From positions 1-10,524 of the forward strand of contig DXHG01000143.1 of NCBI GenBank assembly GCA_019113455.1: 10,524 nucleotides of DNA, written 5' to 3'. Source of the stretch: Candidatus Treponema faecavium. GTDB lineage: Bacteria > Spirochaetota > Spirochaetia > Treponematales > Treponemataceae. The position numbers and the translations under genes were made by a program. The notes beneath the pieces were generated by a model. The model was not told where the DNA came from, did no database searches, and saw only the letters and a list, made by a program, of their open reading frames with translations. Positions 1 through 6,066 of this stretch are shown here, piece after piece (positions within the stretch are counted from its first letter, which is position 1; each line of letters begins with the position of its first letter).

Positions 1-85
1 AATTTTTATTTTTTAAATGGGAAAACTTTTGCCATCGGCAAATTGCATACAGAACAGCCGGAAACTGCGGCGCCTGCCGGCGCGG
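1..85. other. Intergenic tail downstream of the MATE gene
   Basis: This stretch lies beyond the stop codon of the MATE gene. The first 27 bases are AT-rich (runs of T and A), in contrast to the GC-rich coding DNA that follows. It holds two small inverted repeats: GCGCC/GGCGC with a 4-nt loop at 70-83, just past the stop codon, and TTTGCC/GGCAAA with a 3-nt loop at 28-42. The AT-rich end could be a promoter for a gene to the left, but no complete gene is visible here. Confidence 0.5.
21..42 (-). terminator. Possible weak intrinsic terminator of the CLC-MATE operon
   Basis: Read on the minus strand, a 6-bp stem TTTGCC/GGCAAA with a GAT loop (28-42) lies about 45 nt after the MATE stop codon. 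It is followed by AG and four T residues (21-27). The stem is short and the T tract is brief, so termination would be inefficient at best. A second GC-only stem at 70-83 has no T tract. This is a candidate only. Confidence 0.35.
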
Positions 86-1429
86 TTACAGTTGCCGGCC
101 TTTCACCGTATTTTTGCCAGCGGACAGCGCGCGCATATGGCGCGTCTCATGCGCCAGCAGCAAAAGCGCAATGCCTGCCGCCGTGCCGTCGGCAACGGGG
201 CCTGCATACAGCACGCCGTCAATGCCCCAGAGGCGCGAAAATATCAGAATGCCGCGCGTCGCCTTTCCGATTGAACTGAAAAAATTAGTCGCCACCGGCT
301 GCGCGCCGTTCGTAAACATGCAGAACATGAACACGCGCAGATATCGTTCGCCGAATTCAAAATACATCTCCTGCCCCGTGCCGAACAAAGACAGAATCTG
401 CCGCGGAAAGAGCTGAAAACAGCAGAACGCAGACACGGATACGGCATACACAATAACGAGCGCTTTTTTGAGTGCGGCTGTTACGCGTTCGTAATTGCGC
501 GCGCCGTAGTTAAAGCCCCACACCGGCTGGCAGCCCTGCGCAATGCCGACCATTATTGCGATAAATACGACGTTTACTTTAATAATAACGCCCACGCACG
601 CAAGCGGAATGTCGCGCCCGTAGCGGGAAAGCTCGCCGTAATAGCCGAGCGTGTTGTTCATTGTGATCTGCACCGCCATCATCGCAAGCTGATTAAAGCA
701 TGCGGCGCACCCCAGCGCGGCAATACGCTTGAGCCAGCGCAGCCGCGGCACAAAATCAGCGGGCAAAAGCCGTATCTGCTTAAAACGAAACAGATAACAG
801 CACACAATAACGGCTGACACTATCTGCCCTGTTACCGTCGCATATGCCGCTCCTGCAATTCCCATATGCAGCCGGATGATAAAGAGCGCGTCAAGAATAC
901 AGTTTAAGACCGCGCCTGAAAGGATGCTGTACATGGCGTATTTGGGGCTGCCGTCTGCCCTGATGAGCATGCTTGCCGCTGTGCCGAATATCAGAAACGG
1001 AAAACCCGCCGCGGTAATTCCCGTATACGTCGCCGCATACTCAAACACGAGCCCGCGCGCGCCGAACGCATACATGAGCGCAGGCAGAAAATACAGCACG
1101 CAGGCGCACAGCGCCGCACCGCATATGGCCATGCACGAAATGCCCGTTCCGGCAACGCGCGCGGCAGATTCTGTATCTCCTTTTCCCAAATACAGACTGA
1201 AATTCGACGCACTGCCAACACCGAGCAAAAGCGAAAGGCCGGTGCATACCGTTACCAACGGAAACGCGATATTTGTTGCGGCGTTGCCCGCCGTGCCGAT
1301 ATACTGACCGATAAATATCTGATCGACGATATTATACAGCGCGCTCACCAGCCCGCTGATTATTGCGGGAACGGCAAACCGGCATATCAGACTGCCGATC
1401 GGCGCTGCTGCTAACGAATTGCTTTCCAT
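86..1429 (-). CDS. MATE-family multidrug efflux protein, apparently lacking one helix
   Basis: This is a 447-residue polytopic inner-membrane protein of the MATE (MepA/DinF-like) family, which exports cationic drugs or metabolites in exchange for Na+ or H+. Family marks are the N-terminal PAIISGLVSALYNIVDQIFIG block (about residues 21-41, first helix), the GSASNFSLYLGKGD motif around 72-85, its second-half counterpart GIAQGCQPVWGFNYGA at 295-310, and NGAQPVATNFFSSIGKATRG at 374-393. The start ATG at 1429 follows an AGGAG (1442-1446) that overlaps the upstream CLC stop codon; the 12-nt spacing is long. The gene follows the CLC gene after 13 nt, so the two are probably co-transcribed. After GKATRGILI (residues 388-396) the protein goes directly to LWGIDGVLYAGPVAD. 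Relatives normally have a further hydrophobic stretch of roughly 17-20 residues here, so about one transmembrane helix (helix 11) seems to be missing in frame. The substrate cannot be told from the sequence. Confidence 0.85.
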   Translation of the reverse strand: MESNSLAAAPIGSLICRFAVPAIISGLVSALYNIVDQIFIGQYIGTAGNAATNIAFPLVTVCTGLSLLLGVGSASNFSLYLGKGDTESAARVAGTGISCMAICGAALCACVLYFLPALMYAFGARGLVFEYAATYTGITAAGFPFLIFGTAASMLIRADGSPKYAMYSILSGAVLNCILDALFIIRLHMGIAGAAYATVTGQIVSAVIVCCYLFRFKQIRLLPADFVPRLRWLKRIAALGCAACFNQLAMMAVQITMNNTLGYYGELSRYGRDIPLACVGVIIKVNVVFIAIMVGIAQGCQPVWGFNYGARNYERVTAALKKALVIVYAVSVSAFCCFQLFPRQILSLFGTGQEMYFEFGERYLRVFMFCMFTNGAQPVATNFFSSIGKATRGILIFSRLWGIDGVLYAGPVADGTAAGIALLLLAHETRHMRALSAGKNTVKGRQL

Positions 1430-1441
1430 ATGGCTATGCTG

Positions 1442-1446
1442 CTCCT
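1442..1446 (-). promoter_or_regulatory. Ribosome binding site of the MATE gene, overlapping the CLC stop
   Basis: AGGAG on the minus strand shares bases with the TAG stop codon of the CLC gene (1445-1447). It lies 12 nt before the MATE ATG. The overlap suggests translational coupling between the two genes, although the spacing is longer than optimal. Confidence 0.5.
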
Positions 1447-2707
1447 ATGTGTCCGCCGTTTCGCCGCGAACTGTAAACGTGCGCTGCAAGAGATAAATCG
1501 GGCCTTCCGCATTGAAAAAGTATGAAACGGCACAGACAATAAAAAAATACGGCATGTTTTCAAAACCAAACAGCTCCGCTCCGACAAACACCGGTGCCAA
1601 AAATGTCCTTGTCGCGCTTGCAAACACTGCCACAAAGCCGAGCGCACCGGCGAAATCGGCTCCAAGCCCGAACAGCGGGCCAAGCAGCACACCGACTGAC
1701 GCGCCGGCGGAGAAAATCGGCATCAGTTCCCCGCCCATAAATCCGGCGCACAGGCACACGGCTGAAAATAGTATTTTAAGCAGCCAGTCCCACCAGTATA
1801 CCTGTCCGCCTGAAAAAGCCGCGGCAATCAAATTGCTGCCGGTGCCTGAGTACCGGCCGTTCCAGCATAAAAGCATAAGCACGCTGAGCAGCGCGCCGAG
1901 AACCGCGATGCGCTTATACGGATTGGGAAACAAACGGTCTATTATGCGGTGTCCGTGCTTCATGCAGTACGAAAAAATCAGGCCGACGGAACCGAACAGC
2001 AGTCCGAGCACAGCGATTTTCCACGCGGCAGAAAACGACGCCGCCTCAGCCGCGGGCACAAGCGCATACTCAAACCGCGCAAGCCCCATCCGCTTTGTAA
2101 CGGCGTCTGCCGTCACGGCAGCGGTAATTGACGGAAGCATTGCGCGGTACTCAAGGCTCCCCGCCGCGAGCACTTCAAGACCGAAAAAAATCGCCGCAAA
2201 CGGAGTGCCGAACAATCCTGAAAAACCGGCGACCATGCCCGTAATCAAAAAGATGCGCGAGGCCGCCGGAATACGAAGCCGCCGTGACACAGGATGCGCT
2301 ATTGCCGCACCGATAATCACGGCAACGCCCTCGCGCCCCACACTCGCGCCGCAGATATGCGATATCCACGTGGCGCAGACTGCAAGCGGGACAATGCGGA
2401 GCGGAATCTGATGTTCGGTGCCAAGCCCCACTTCAAACACGAGATTCATGCCTTTTTTGCACACGCCGCCGAACCGCGAATACAGGAACACGATCAAAAG
2501 CCCTCCCGCCGCGAGAAACGGCAGCAAATACATTTCTCTGCCTGAACGGAACTCGGCAATCATATCCGTGCCGATACCGAATATTCCAGCCGCCAGACCT
2601 GCTGCCGCCCCGACGGGAATACCGGCAGCCGCAAGAAACAGCTGTAAATAATAGCTGTGTATGCCTTCGTGTACTCGTTCTTTATAATGGTCGCTTCGCT
2701 CGCTCAT
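1445..2707 (-). CDS. CLC-F-type fluoride/proton antiporter (often annotated as chloride channel)
   Basis: This 420-residue membrane protein belongs to the CLC family. Its length fits the short bacterial branch without CBS domains. The gating-glutamate motif is GREGVAV (124-130, E126), where ordinary chloride CLCs have GREGP. The helix N motif is GGELMP (325-330) instead of GxFxP. No GSGIP chloride filter is present; a methionine (M87 in KKGMN) lies 39 residues before E126. From memory, the characterised F-/H+ antiporter CLC-Eca uses M79, E118, E318 and Y396. Here M87, E126, E327 and Y405 occur at nearly identical spacing (39, 201 and 78 residues). The protein most likely exports toxic fluoride from the cytoplasm using the proton gradient. 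It is the first gene of a unit with the MATE exporter. The start ATG at 2707 is preceded by CAGGATACAGGC, a modest ribosome site. No fluoride riboswitch is recognisable upstream. The family call is firm; fluoride specificity is inferred from motifs. Confidence 0.88.
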   Translation of the reverse strand: MSERSDHYKERVHEGIHSYYLQLFLAAAGIPVGAAAGLAAGIFGIGTDMIAEFRSGREMYLLPFLAAGGLLIVFLYSRFGGVCKKGMNLVFEVGLGTEHQIPLRIVPLAVCATWISHICGASVGREGVAVIIGAAIAHPVSRRLRIPAASRIFLITGMVAGFSGLFGTPFAAIFFGLEVLAAGSLEYRAMLPSITAAVTADAVTKRMGLARFEYALVPAAEAASFSAAWKIAVLGLLFGSVGLIFSYCMKHGHRIIDRLFPNPYKRIAVLGALLSVLMLLCWNGRYSGTGSNLIAAAFSGGQVYWWDWLLKILFSAVCLCAGFMGGELMPIFSAGASVGVLLGPLFGLGADFAGALGFVAVFASATRTFLAPVFVGAELFGFENMPYFFIVCAVSYFFNAEGPIYLLQRTFTVRGETADT

Positions 2708-2729
2708 ATGCCTGTATCCTGACTGTAAA

Positions 2730-2759
2730 ATTGTATCACGTTTCTGATTCTCCTGCCAT
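2730..2759 (-). promoter_or_regulatory. Predicted sigma-70 promoter of the CLC-MATE operon
   Basis: On the minus strand, ATGGCA (2754-2759, 4/6 match to TTGACA) is followed after 18 nt by TACAAT (2730-2735, 5/6 match to TATAAT). A TG one base before the -10 box (TGATACAAT) gives an extended -10. The start site would fall near 2723, leaving a leader of about 15 nt before the ATG at 2707. Confidence 0.5.
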
Positions 2760-2908
2760 ACGGCCGGCTGCTTCTGCCAGAGTGGCTGGTATTTGTACGC
2801 AGGCGTTTTTTCTTTCTTATTCCCTGTAAGTTATTTTCATGGAAGAAGGAAACCAGCCCGCGCAGCAAAACCCGCCGCACATACTGGAATAAAAAATACG
2901 TAATAGGG

Positions 2909-2914
2909 TATAAT
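2909..2914 (+). promoter_or_regulatory. Perfect -10 box (TATAAT) before the 2923 gene
   Basis: A consensus TATAAT ends 8 nt before the ATG at 2923. The -35 region is poor: TGGAAT at 2885-2890 matches 3/6 with an 18-nt spacer. The usual start-site distance puts +1 at about 2921-2923, so the transcript would begin at or within two bases of the ATG. Confidence 0.5.
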
Positions 2915-2922
2915 GATTTTCT

Positions 2923-3723
2923 ATGGTAAGGAGCAACCTGCTGCAGAGTCTGTTTGTATCGGCAGACACAAAGCACATTCAAATTGAAGAAGTGTTCAGC
3001 GAACTCGGTTTTTCCGACGATACGATCGCGCATATTTTAGAAACAGAACTTTCTATAACGCCTCCCCCACGCGACAAAAATATATATATTTGTCTGTATA
3101 ATTCAAACACAAAAGAAATATCCCGCTACCTTGCCTCGCTGATAAAATCCGCTACCAATTCGGTATACACGCACGCGACGTGGAATACCGAATGTACCGG
3201 CCGCTTTCTTGGATTAAACCTGCGCTGTCCGAACGAGAACGGCACTATGCTGCAGTACGAAGACCTGATTACTGAAACCGGCATATTCGGCGGCGTTGAC
3301 AATCTTGAATACAGCGTATACGCGCTGCCCGTGTGCGACAGCGAATTTGAGCGCGCCAACAAACTGATTCAGCTGCATTTGAGCTCCCATATGCGGTTCA
3401 GCATTGTCAAAATGATTCTCGCCGGTATTCCCTATCTGATGACGGAAAAGGAACGGAAAAACACATTCGTTATTCACGGGTTTGACGTGCAGCAGCTCAA
3501 GCGCCCGGCCATGTGCTGCTCGCAGTATGTTGCCGCGGCGCTCTGTCAGTGTCTGCCGCGCGTTCTAAAGTGGTTCAAAGACAGCGACATCAATATAAAC
3601 TATATCTGTCCGCATAATCTCACGATGCTTCCCGGCATACGGTTTTTATTCGGCGGCAAGGCGATTGATTTTTTGCAGACAAAAGCGGAATATGAACGTG
3701 CATACGGAGCGCTGCCCAATTAA
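2923..3723 (+). CDS. Uncharacterised protein, probable permuted papain-like (NlpC/P60-like) cysteine hydrolase
   Basis: This is a 266-residue soluble protein without a signal peptide or membrane segment. Its pattern fits circularly permuted papain-fold hydrolases (YiiX/NlpC-P60-like), where the catalytic histidine precedes the cysteine. A first beta-strand (NIYICLYN, 53-60) is followed by an amphipathic segment and then YTHATW, with candidate catalytic H84. A central strand and helix follow (VYALPVCDSEFERANKLIQ, 132-150), then CCSQYVAAAL with candidate nucleophile C199. The tail YICPHNL...FLFGGKAIDFL (227-251) matches the closing strand-turn-strand that such proteins share. About 50 N-terminal residues (1-50) precede the domain and have no assignment. 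No substrate can be given; relatives act on peptide, amide or thioester bonds, or are uncharacterised. The gene stands alone, divergent from CLC-F and convergent with mutY. The ATG at 2923 has no upstream ribosome site, and its -10 box ends 8 nt before it. The fold is an inference from motif order. Confidence 0.7.
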   Translation: MVRSNLLQSLFVSADTKHIQIEEVFSELGFSDDTIAHILETELSITPPPRDKNIYICLYNSNTKEISRYLASLIKSATNSVYTHATWNTECTGRFLGLNLRCPNENGTMLQYEDLITETGIFGGVDNLEYSVYALPVCDSEFERANKLIQLHLSSHMRFSIVKMILAGIPYLMTEKERKNTFVIHGFDVQQLKRPAMCCSQYVAAALCQCLPRVLKWFKDSDININYICPHNLTMLPGIRFLFGGKAIDFLQTKAEYERAYGALPN

Positions 3724-3743
3724 ATCCGCGGCAAAAGCTTTTA

Positions 3744-4562
3744 TTACTCGCGTATCGTATAGATACCGCCATTATCTGCAATAAGCCGTTCGGCAAGCAG
3801 CGCCTCGGCGGCAGCCGCGATGCGTTCGTATTCAATGTGCTCAGCTTCGGCAATCGCGGCAAGCGATGCGCTGCCGCTGTGCACAAGGCTGCGCAGCACG
3901 GCGCCGCGCGCCTGACGCAGGGATCCTGCAAAGCTCGGCTGTTTTGTGTAATGTCTGCTTTTGCGGTTTGGGTTATGCACTTTCTTTTTTAATTCCGCGC
4001 CGTAGTCCATAAGCGCATAGTACCATATCCGGGGATTTTCGCGCAGCAGCGTCTGTTCTATAAGCGGCAGAATTTCTTTATCAGAGACGGCATCACGGTC
4101 TTTAAAGAAAAAGAATATGAATACGGAGCGTATGTTCGTTTCTATAAACACTTCAGGTAGCCCGAATGCGAATGCCGCGACGGCGCGCGCCGTATACGGC
4201 CCGACGCCGGGCAGCGCGTCAAGCGACTCTGCGTCCGACGGAAACACGCCGCCGTACCGGCTGCACACAATGCGGCACGCTTCCTGCAAAAAGCGCGCGC
4301 GCCGGTTATAGCCAAGGCCGCTCCACTGCGCAAGCACGTCGCTTAACGAAGCGTCCGCAAGCGACTGCGCAGTCGGAAAGCGTTCAAGCCATGCCGTGTA
4401 TTTAGGCATGACGCGCTCCGTCTGCGTCTGCTGGAGCATCATTTCAGACACAAGGATTTCGTATGCGTCTGCAGTTTCCCGCCACGGAAACTGTCTGCCG
4501 TACATGCGGTAATAATCGAGTATTGTCTTTTGAAACGCGGCTGATTCTTCCGGCTGCAGCAT
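3744..4562 (-). CDS. mutY: MutY-like adenine DNA glycosylase without Fe-S cluster or NUDIX-like domain
   Basis: This is a 272-residue base-excision repair enzyme of the HhH-GPD superfamily, expected to remove adenine mispaired with 8-oxoguanine. It aligns to E. coli MutY (recalled from memory) at a constant +3 offset: E37 becomes E40 in SEMMLQQTQ, Y82 becomes Y85 in GLGYN, the helix-hairpin-helix is LPGVGPYTARAVA (117-129), and D138 becomes E141 in FIETNIRSV. The Asp-to-Glu change is at a catalytic position. After LMDYGAELKKK (184-194), where MutY carries its four cluster cysteines, there are none; NPNRKSRHYTKQ (198-208) stands there instead. The C-terminal NUDIX-like domain that reads 8-oxoG is also absent; the last 60 residues look like a small winged-helix. 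The gene is the last of the murC operon, 11 nt after the cmk-like stop, with AGGAA (4567-4571) 4 nt before the ATG. The length rules out simple truncation of the core. The paralogy and exact substrate are uncertain. Confidence 0.8.
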   Translation of the reverse strand: MLQPEESAAFQKTILDYYRMYGRQFPWRETADAYEILVSEMMLQQTQTERVMPKYTAWLERFPTAQSLADASLSDVLAQWSGLGYNRRARFLQEACRIVCSRYGGVFPSDAESLDALPGVGPYTARAVAAFAFGLPEVFIETNIRSVFIFFFFKDRDAVSDKEILPLIEQTLLRENPRIWYYALMDYGAELKKKVHNPNRKSRHYTKQPSFAGSLRQARGAVLRSLVHSGSASLAAIAEAEHIEYERIAAAAEALLAERLIADNGGIYTIRE

Positions 4563-4573
4563 AACGTTCCTGT

Positions 4574-5188
4574 TCAGCAGTGAGCGGCGGCAGAAAGCTC
4601 ACCGCCGGCAAACGGTACGGCAAGGCTGCGGCGCACGAGCTCGTCAAGAATAATGCGTACAATCTGCTGAGGCCTGTACTGTGCGGTATCTATCTGCAAA
4701 TCAACAAAGCCGCAGTCCGTGTTGTCTATGTTATACAGGCGCTTATACCGCTTGGTGTCTTCAGCATCGCGCATACGGGTAAATGCGCTTATCTCTTCTA
4801 TATCGCCGCCCTCGCGCTGCTGAATTCGCCGCGCGCGCACATCGTCGCTTGCATGCAGATAGACTTTTAAGTCCGCATCTGACAGCATCCACACGGCAAG
4901 CCGCGAGCCAAGCACGCACGAAGACGCGCGGGCAAGCTCCACCTGCCGTGTGTCCACGATGCGGTCAAAGCTGTCGTCGCGCTTTGCCCGCTCGATAACA
5001 TCGGCAAGCGAAACACCCATTTCCTGCGCAAGCGTCCTGAACGTAAAATTGATAAGCCGGATGCCGAGACTCGCGGCAAGCAGCGTGCTCACGGTCGTAT
5101 TGCCGCAGCCGCTTTTGCCGGATACGGCAATGCGCACCTGCCGCCCGGCTGTAATTCTGTGCGTCTGCTTTATTTCAGGCTGTTCCAC
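4574..5188 (-). CDS. Cytidylate kinase-like protein (Cytidylate_kin2-type)
   Basis: This is a 204-residue P-loop nucleoside monophosphate kinase-like protein, resembling CMP/dCMP kinases that make CDP from CMP and ATP in the cytoplasm. The P-loop region is VSGKSGCGNTTVS (22-34), so the usual invariant lysine of GxxxxGKT is asparagine (N30); a lysine is present four residues after V21, at K25. The DRIVDT segment (75-80) lies in the likely NMP-binding region. RARRIQQREGG (118-128) looks like the arginine-rich lid. RYKRLYNIDNTDCGFVDLQIDT (147-168) matches the family's C-terminal signature. Lys-less loops occur in the Cytidylate_kin2 family, so this is not evidence of decay. The start is GTG at 5188, chosen because AGGAGG (5193-5198) lies 4 nt upstream and overlaps the yicC stop. 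It sits third in the murC operon. CMP kinase activity is inferred; another small-molecule kinase is possible. Confidence 0.75.
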   Translation of the reverse strand: MEQPEIKQTHRITAGRQVRIAVSGKSGCGNTTVSTLLAASLGIRLINFTFRTLAQEMGVSLADVIERAKRDDSFDRIVDTRQVELARASSCVLGSRLAVWMLSDADLKVYLHASDDVRARRIQQREGGDIEEISAFTRMRDAEDTKRYKRLYNIDNTDCGFVDLQIDTAQYRPQQIVRIILDELVRRSLAVPFAGGELSAAAHC

Positions 5189-5192
5189 AGCG

Positions 5193-5198
5193 CCTCCT
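5193..5198 (-). promoter_or_regulatory. AGGAGG ribosome site supporting the GTG start of the cmk-like gene
   Basis: A full consensus AGGAGG on the minus strand overlaps the yicC stop codon (5197-5199) and lies 4 nt before the GTG at 5186-5188. The strength of the site favours this non-ATG start and points to translational coupling with yicC. Confidence 0.65.
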
Positions 5199-6066
5199 AT
5201 TCAATATTGCGCGCCTGTTCGCGTATATTTTCAACCGCGTTTTTTGCCTCTACCACCATCTGCCCCACTTCCGCAAACTGATTCTTTGACCCAATAGTAT
5301 TTATCTCGCGGTTTATTTCCTGGCACAGGAAATCGATTTTACGCCCGGGCGCGGGGTTTTCAGCAAGCTCCGAGCGCAGCGCTTGTAAGTGGCTTTTAAG
5401 ACGCACAATTTCTTCATTTATAGTGTATTTTACGAGCATTGCAGCTGTTTCCTGCATGACGCGCTGCGGGTCGGCCGCATCGCCGCATATCTCTGCAAAA
5501 CGCTCCGCAAGCTGTTTTTTGAACATCTCTTCCATGCGCGGCTGCCAGTCCGTAAAAAAAGCCGCGGCACGCTCAAGCACATCGAGCGCCGCAAGCAAAT
5601 CGCGGCAGAGGTTTTCGCCTTCACGCCGCCGATCGGCACAGAACGATTCAAGCGCGGCTTCAAACACCGGCGCAATCATGTTCCAGTACCGCTCAGGATC
5701 GGTGTCGCGGTCAACCGTAAGCACGCCGTCCTGCGACACAAGCAGCTCAAGCGGCACTGCCGTATCCGAAAGCCCCGCCGCCAGCGCCGCCTCGGCGATC
5801 GCGGCAGCGTACGCCTTTGCAAGTCCCGTATCGCACGAGACGGCGGCGGAAAACCCTGTTTCTTTTATCCGTACAGACACATCGACTTTGCCGCGCGCCG
5901 CGTGCTTTGCAAGCAGATCCCTGACCCGCCGCTCAAGCTGTCCCAGATACGGCGGAAGCCCGATATTCACATCAAGGAACCGCGCGTTCCATGACTTTAT
6001 TTCGACAGAAACTTTTGCCGTTTCAGACGTCTGTTCGCAATACCCGTAGCCGGTCATGCTTGTCAT
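5197..6066 (-). CDS. yicC: YicC/YloC-family endoribonuclease
   Basis: This is a 289-residue cytoplasmic protein with the normal full length of the YicC family. Members are endoribonucleases; E. coli YicC takes part in small-RNA turnover. The N-terminal domain opens with MTSMTGYGY and carries VEIKSWNARFLDVNIGLP (21-38) and ARGKVDV (57-63). The C-terminal domain has EGENLCRDL (149-157), EEIVRLKSHL (218-227), then the block GRKIDFLCQEINREINTIGSK (241-261) and the closing KNAVENIREQARNIE (275-289). All conserved blocks are intact. The start ATG at 6066 overlaps the murC stop by 4 nt (ATGA), and AAGGAG lies about 10 nt upstream inside murC. The gene is therefore translated in coupling with murC. 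In many bacteria yicC neighbours gmk; here it neighbours a cytidylate-kinase-like gene instead. Confidence 0.93.
   Translation of the reverse strand: MTSMTGYGYCEQTSETAKVSVEIKSWNARFLDVNIGLPPYLGQLERRVRDLLAKHAARGKVDVSVRIKETGFSAAVSCDTGLAKAYAAAIAEAALAAGLSDTAVPLELLVSQDGVLTVDRDTDPERYWNMIAPVFEAALESFCADRRREGENLCRDLLAALDVLERAAAFFTDWQPRMEEMFKKQLAERFAEICGDAADPQRVMQETAAMLVKYTINEEIVRLKSHLQALRSELAENPAPGRKIDFLCQEINREINTIGSKNQFAEVGQMVVEAKNAVENIREQARNIE

Larger units (their letters stand above)
2708..2922. other. Divergent promoter region between the CLC-F and hydrolase genes
   Basis: This 215-bp non-coding stretch contains a candidate promoter for the minus-strand CLC-MATE unit (2730-2759) and a TATAAT box for the plus-strand gene (2909-2914). 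A 7-bp inverted repeat, GGCTGGT at 2784-2790 and ACCAGCC at 2852-2858, lies between them, upstream of both predicted start sites. It could be an operator or chance. Neither strand shows a credible fluoride (crcB) riboswitch. Confidence 0.5.

Noticed and set aside
1512..2411. Long plus-strand open frame (299 codons) opposite the CLC gene
   Set aside because: It is a low-complexity Ser/Pro/Ala-rich shadow of the CLC coding strand with no domain, and the minus-strand gene is unambiguous.
2708..2922. Fluoride (crcB) riboswitch upstream of the CLC-F gene
   Set aside because: No GATG-type conserved core or the expected pseudoknot arrangement was seen on the minus strand, and the predicted leader is only about 15 nt.
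2704..3033. 109-codon minus-strand open frame across the divergent promoter region
   Set aside because: It overlaps the hydrolase gene and both promoters, has no recognisable motif, and runs antisense to a better-supported gene.
3724..3743. AAAAGCTTTT palindrome between convergent genes as a bidirectional terminator
   Set aside because: It has no GC stem and no room for a loop, so a stable hairpin is not expected.
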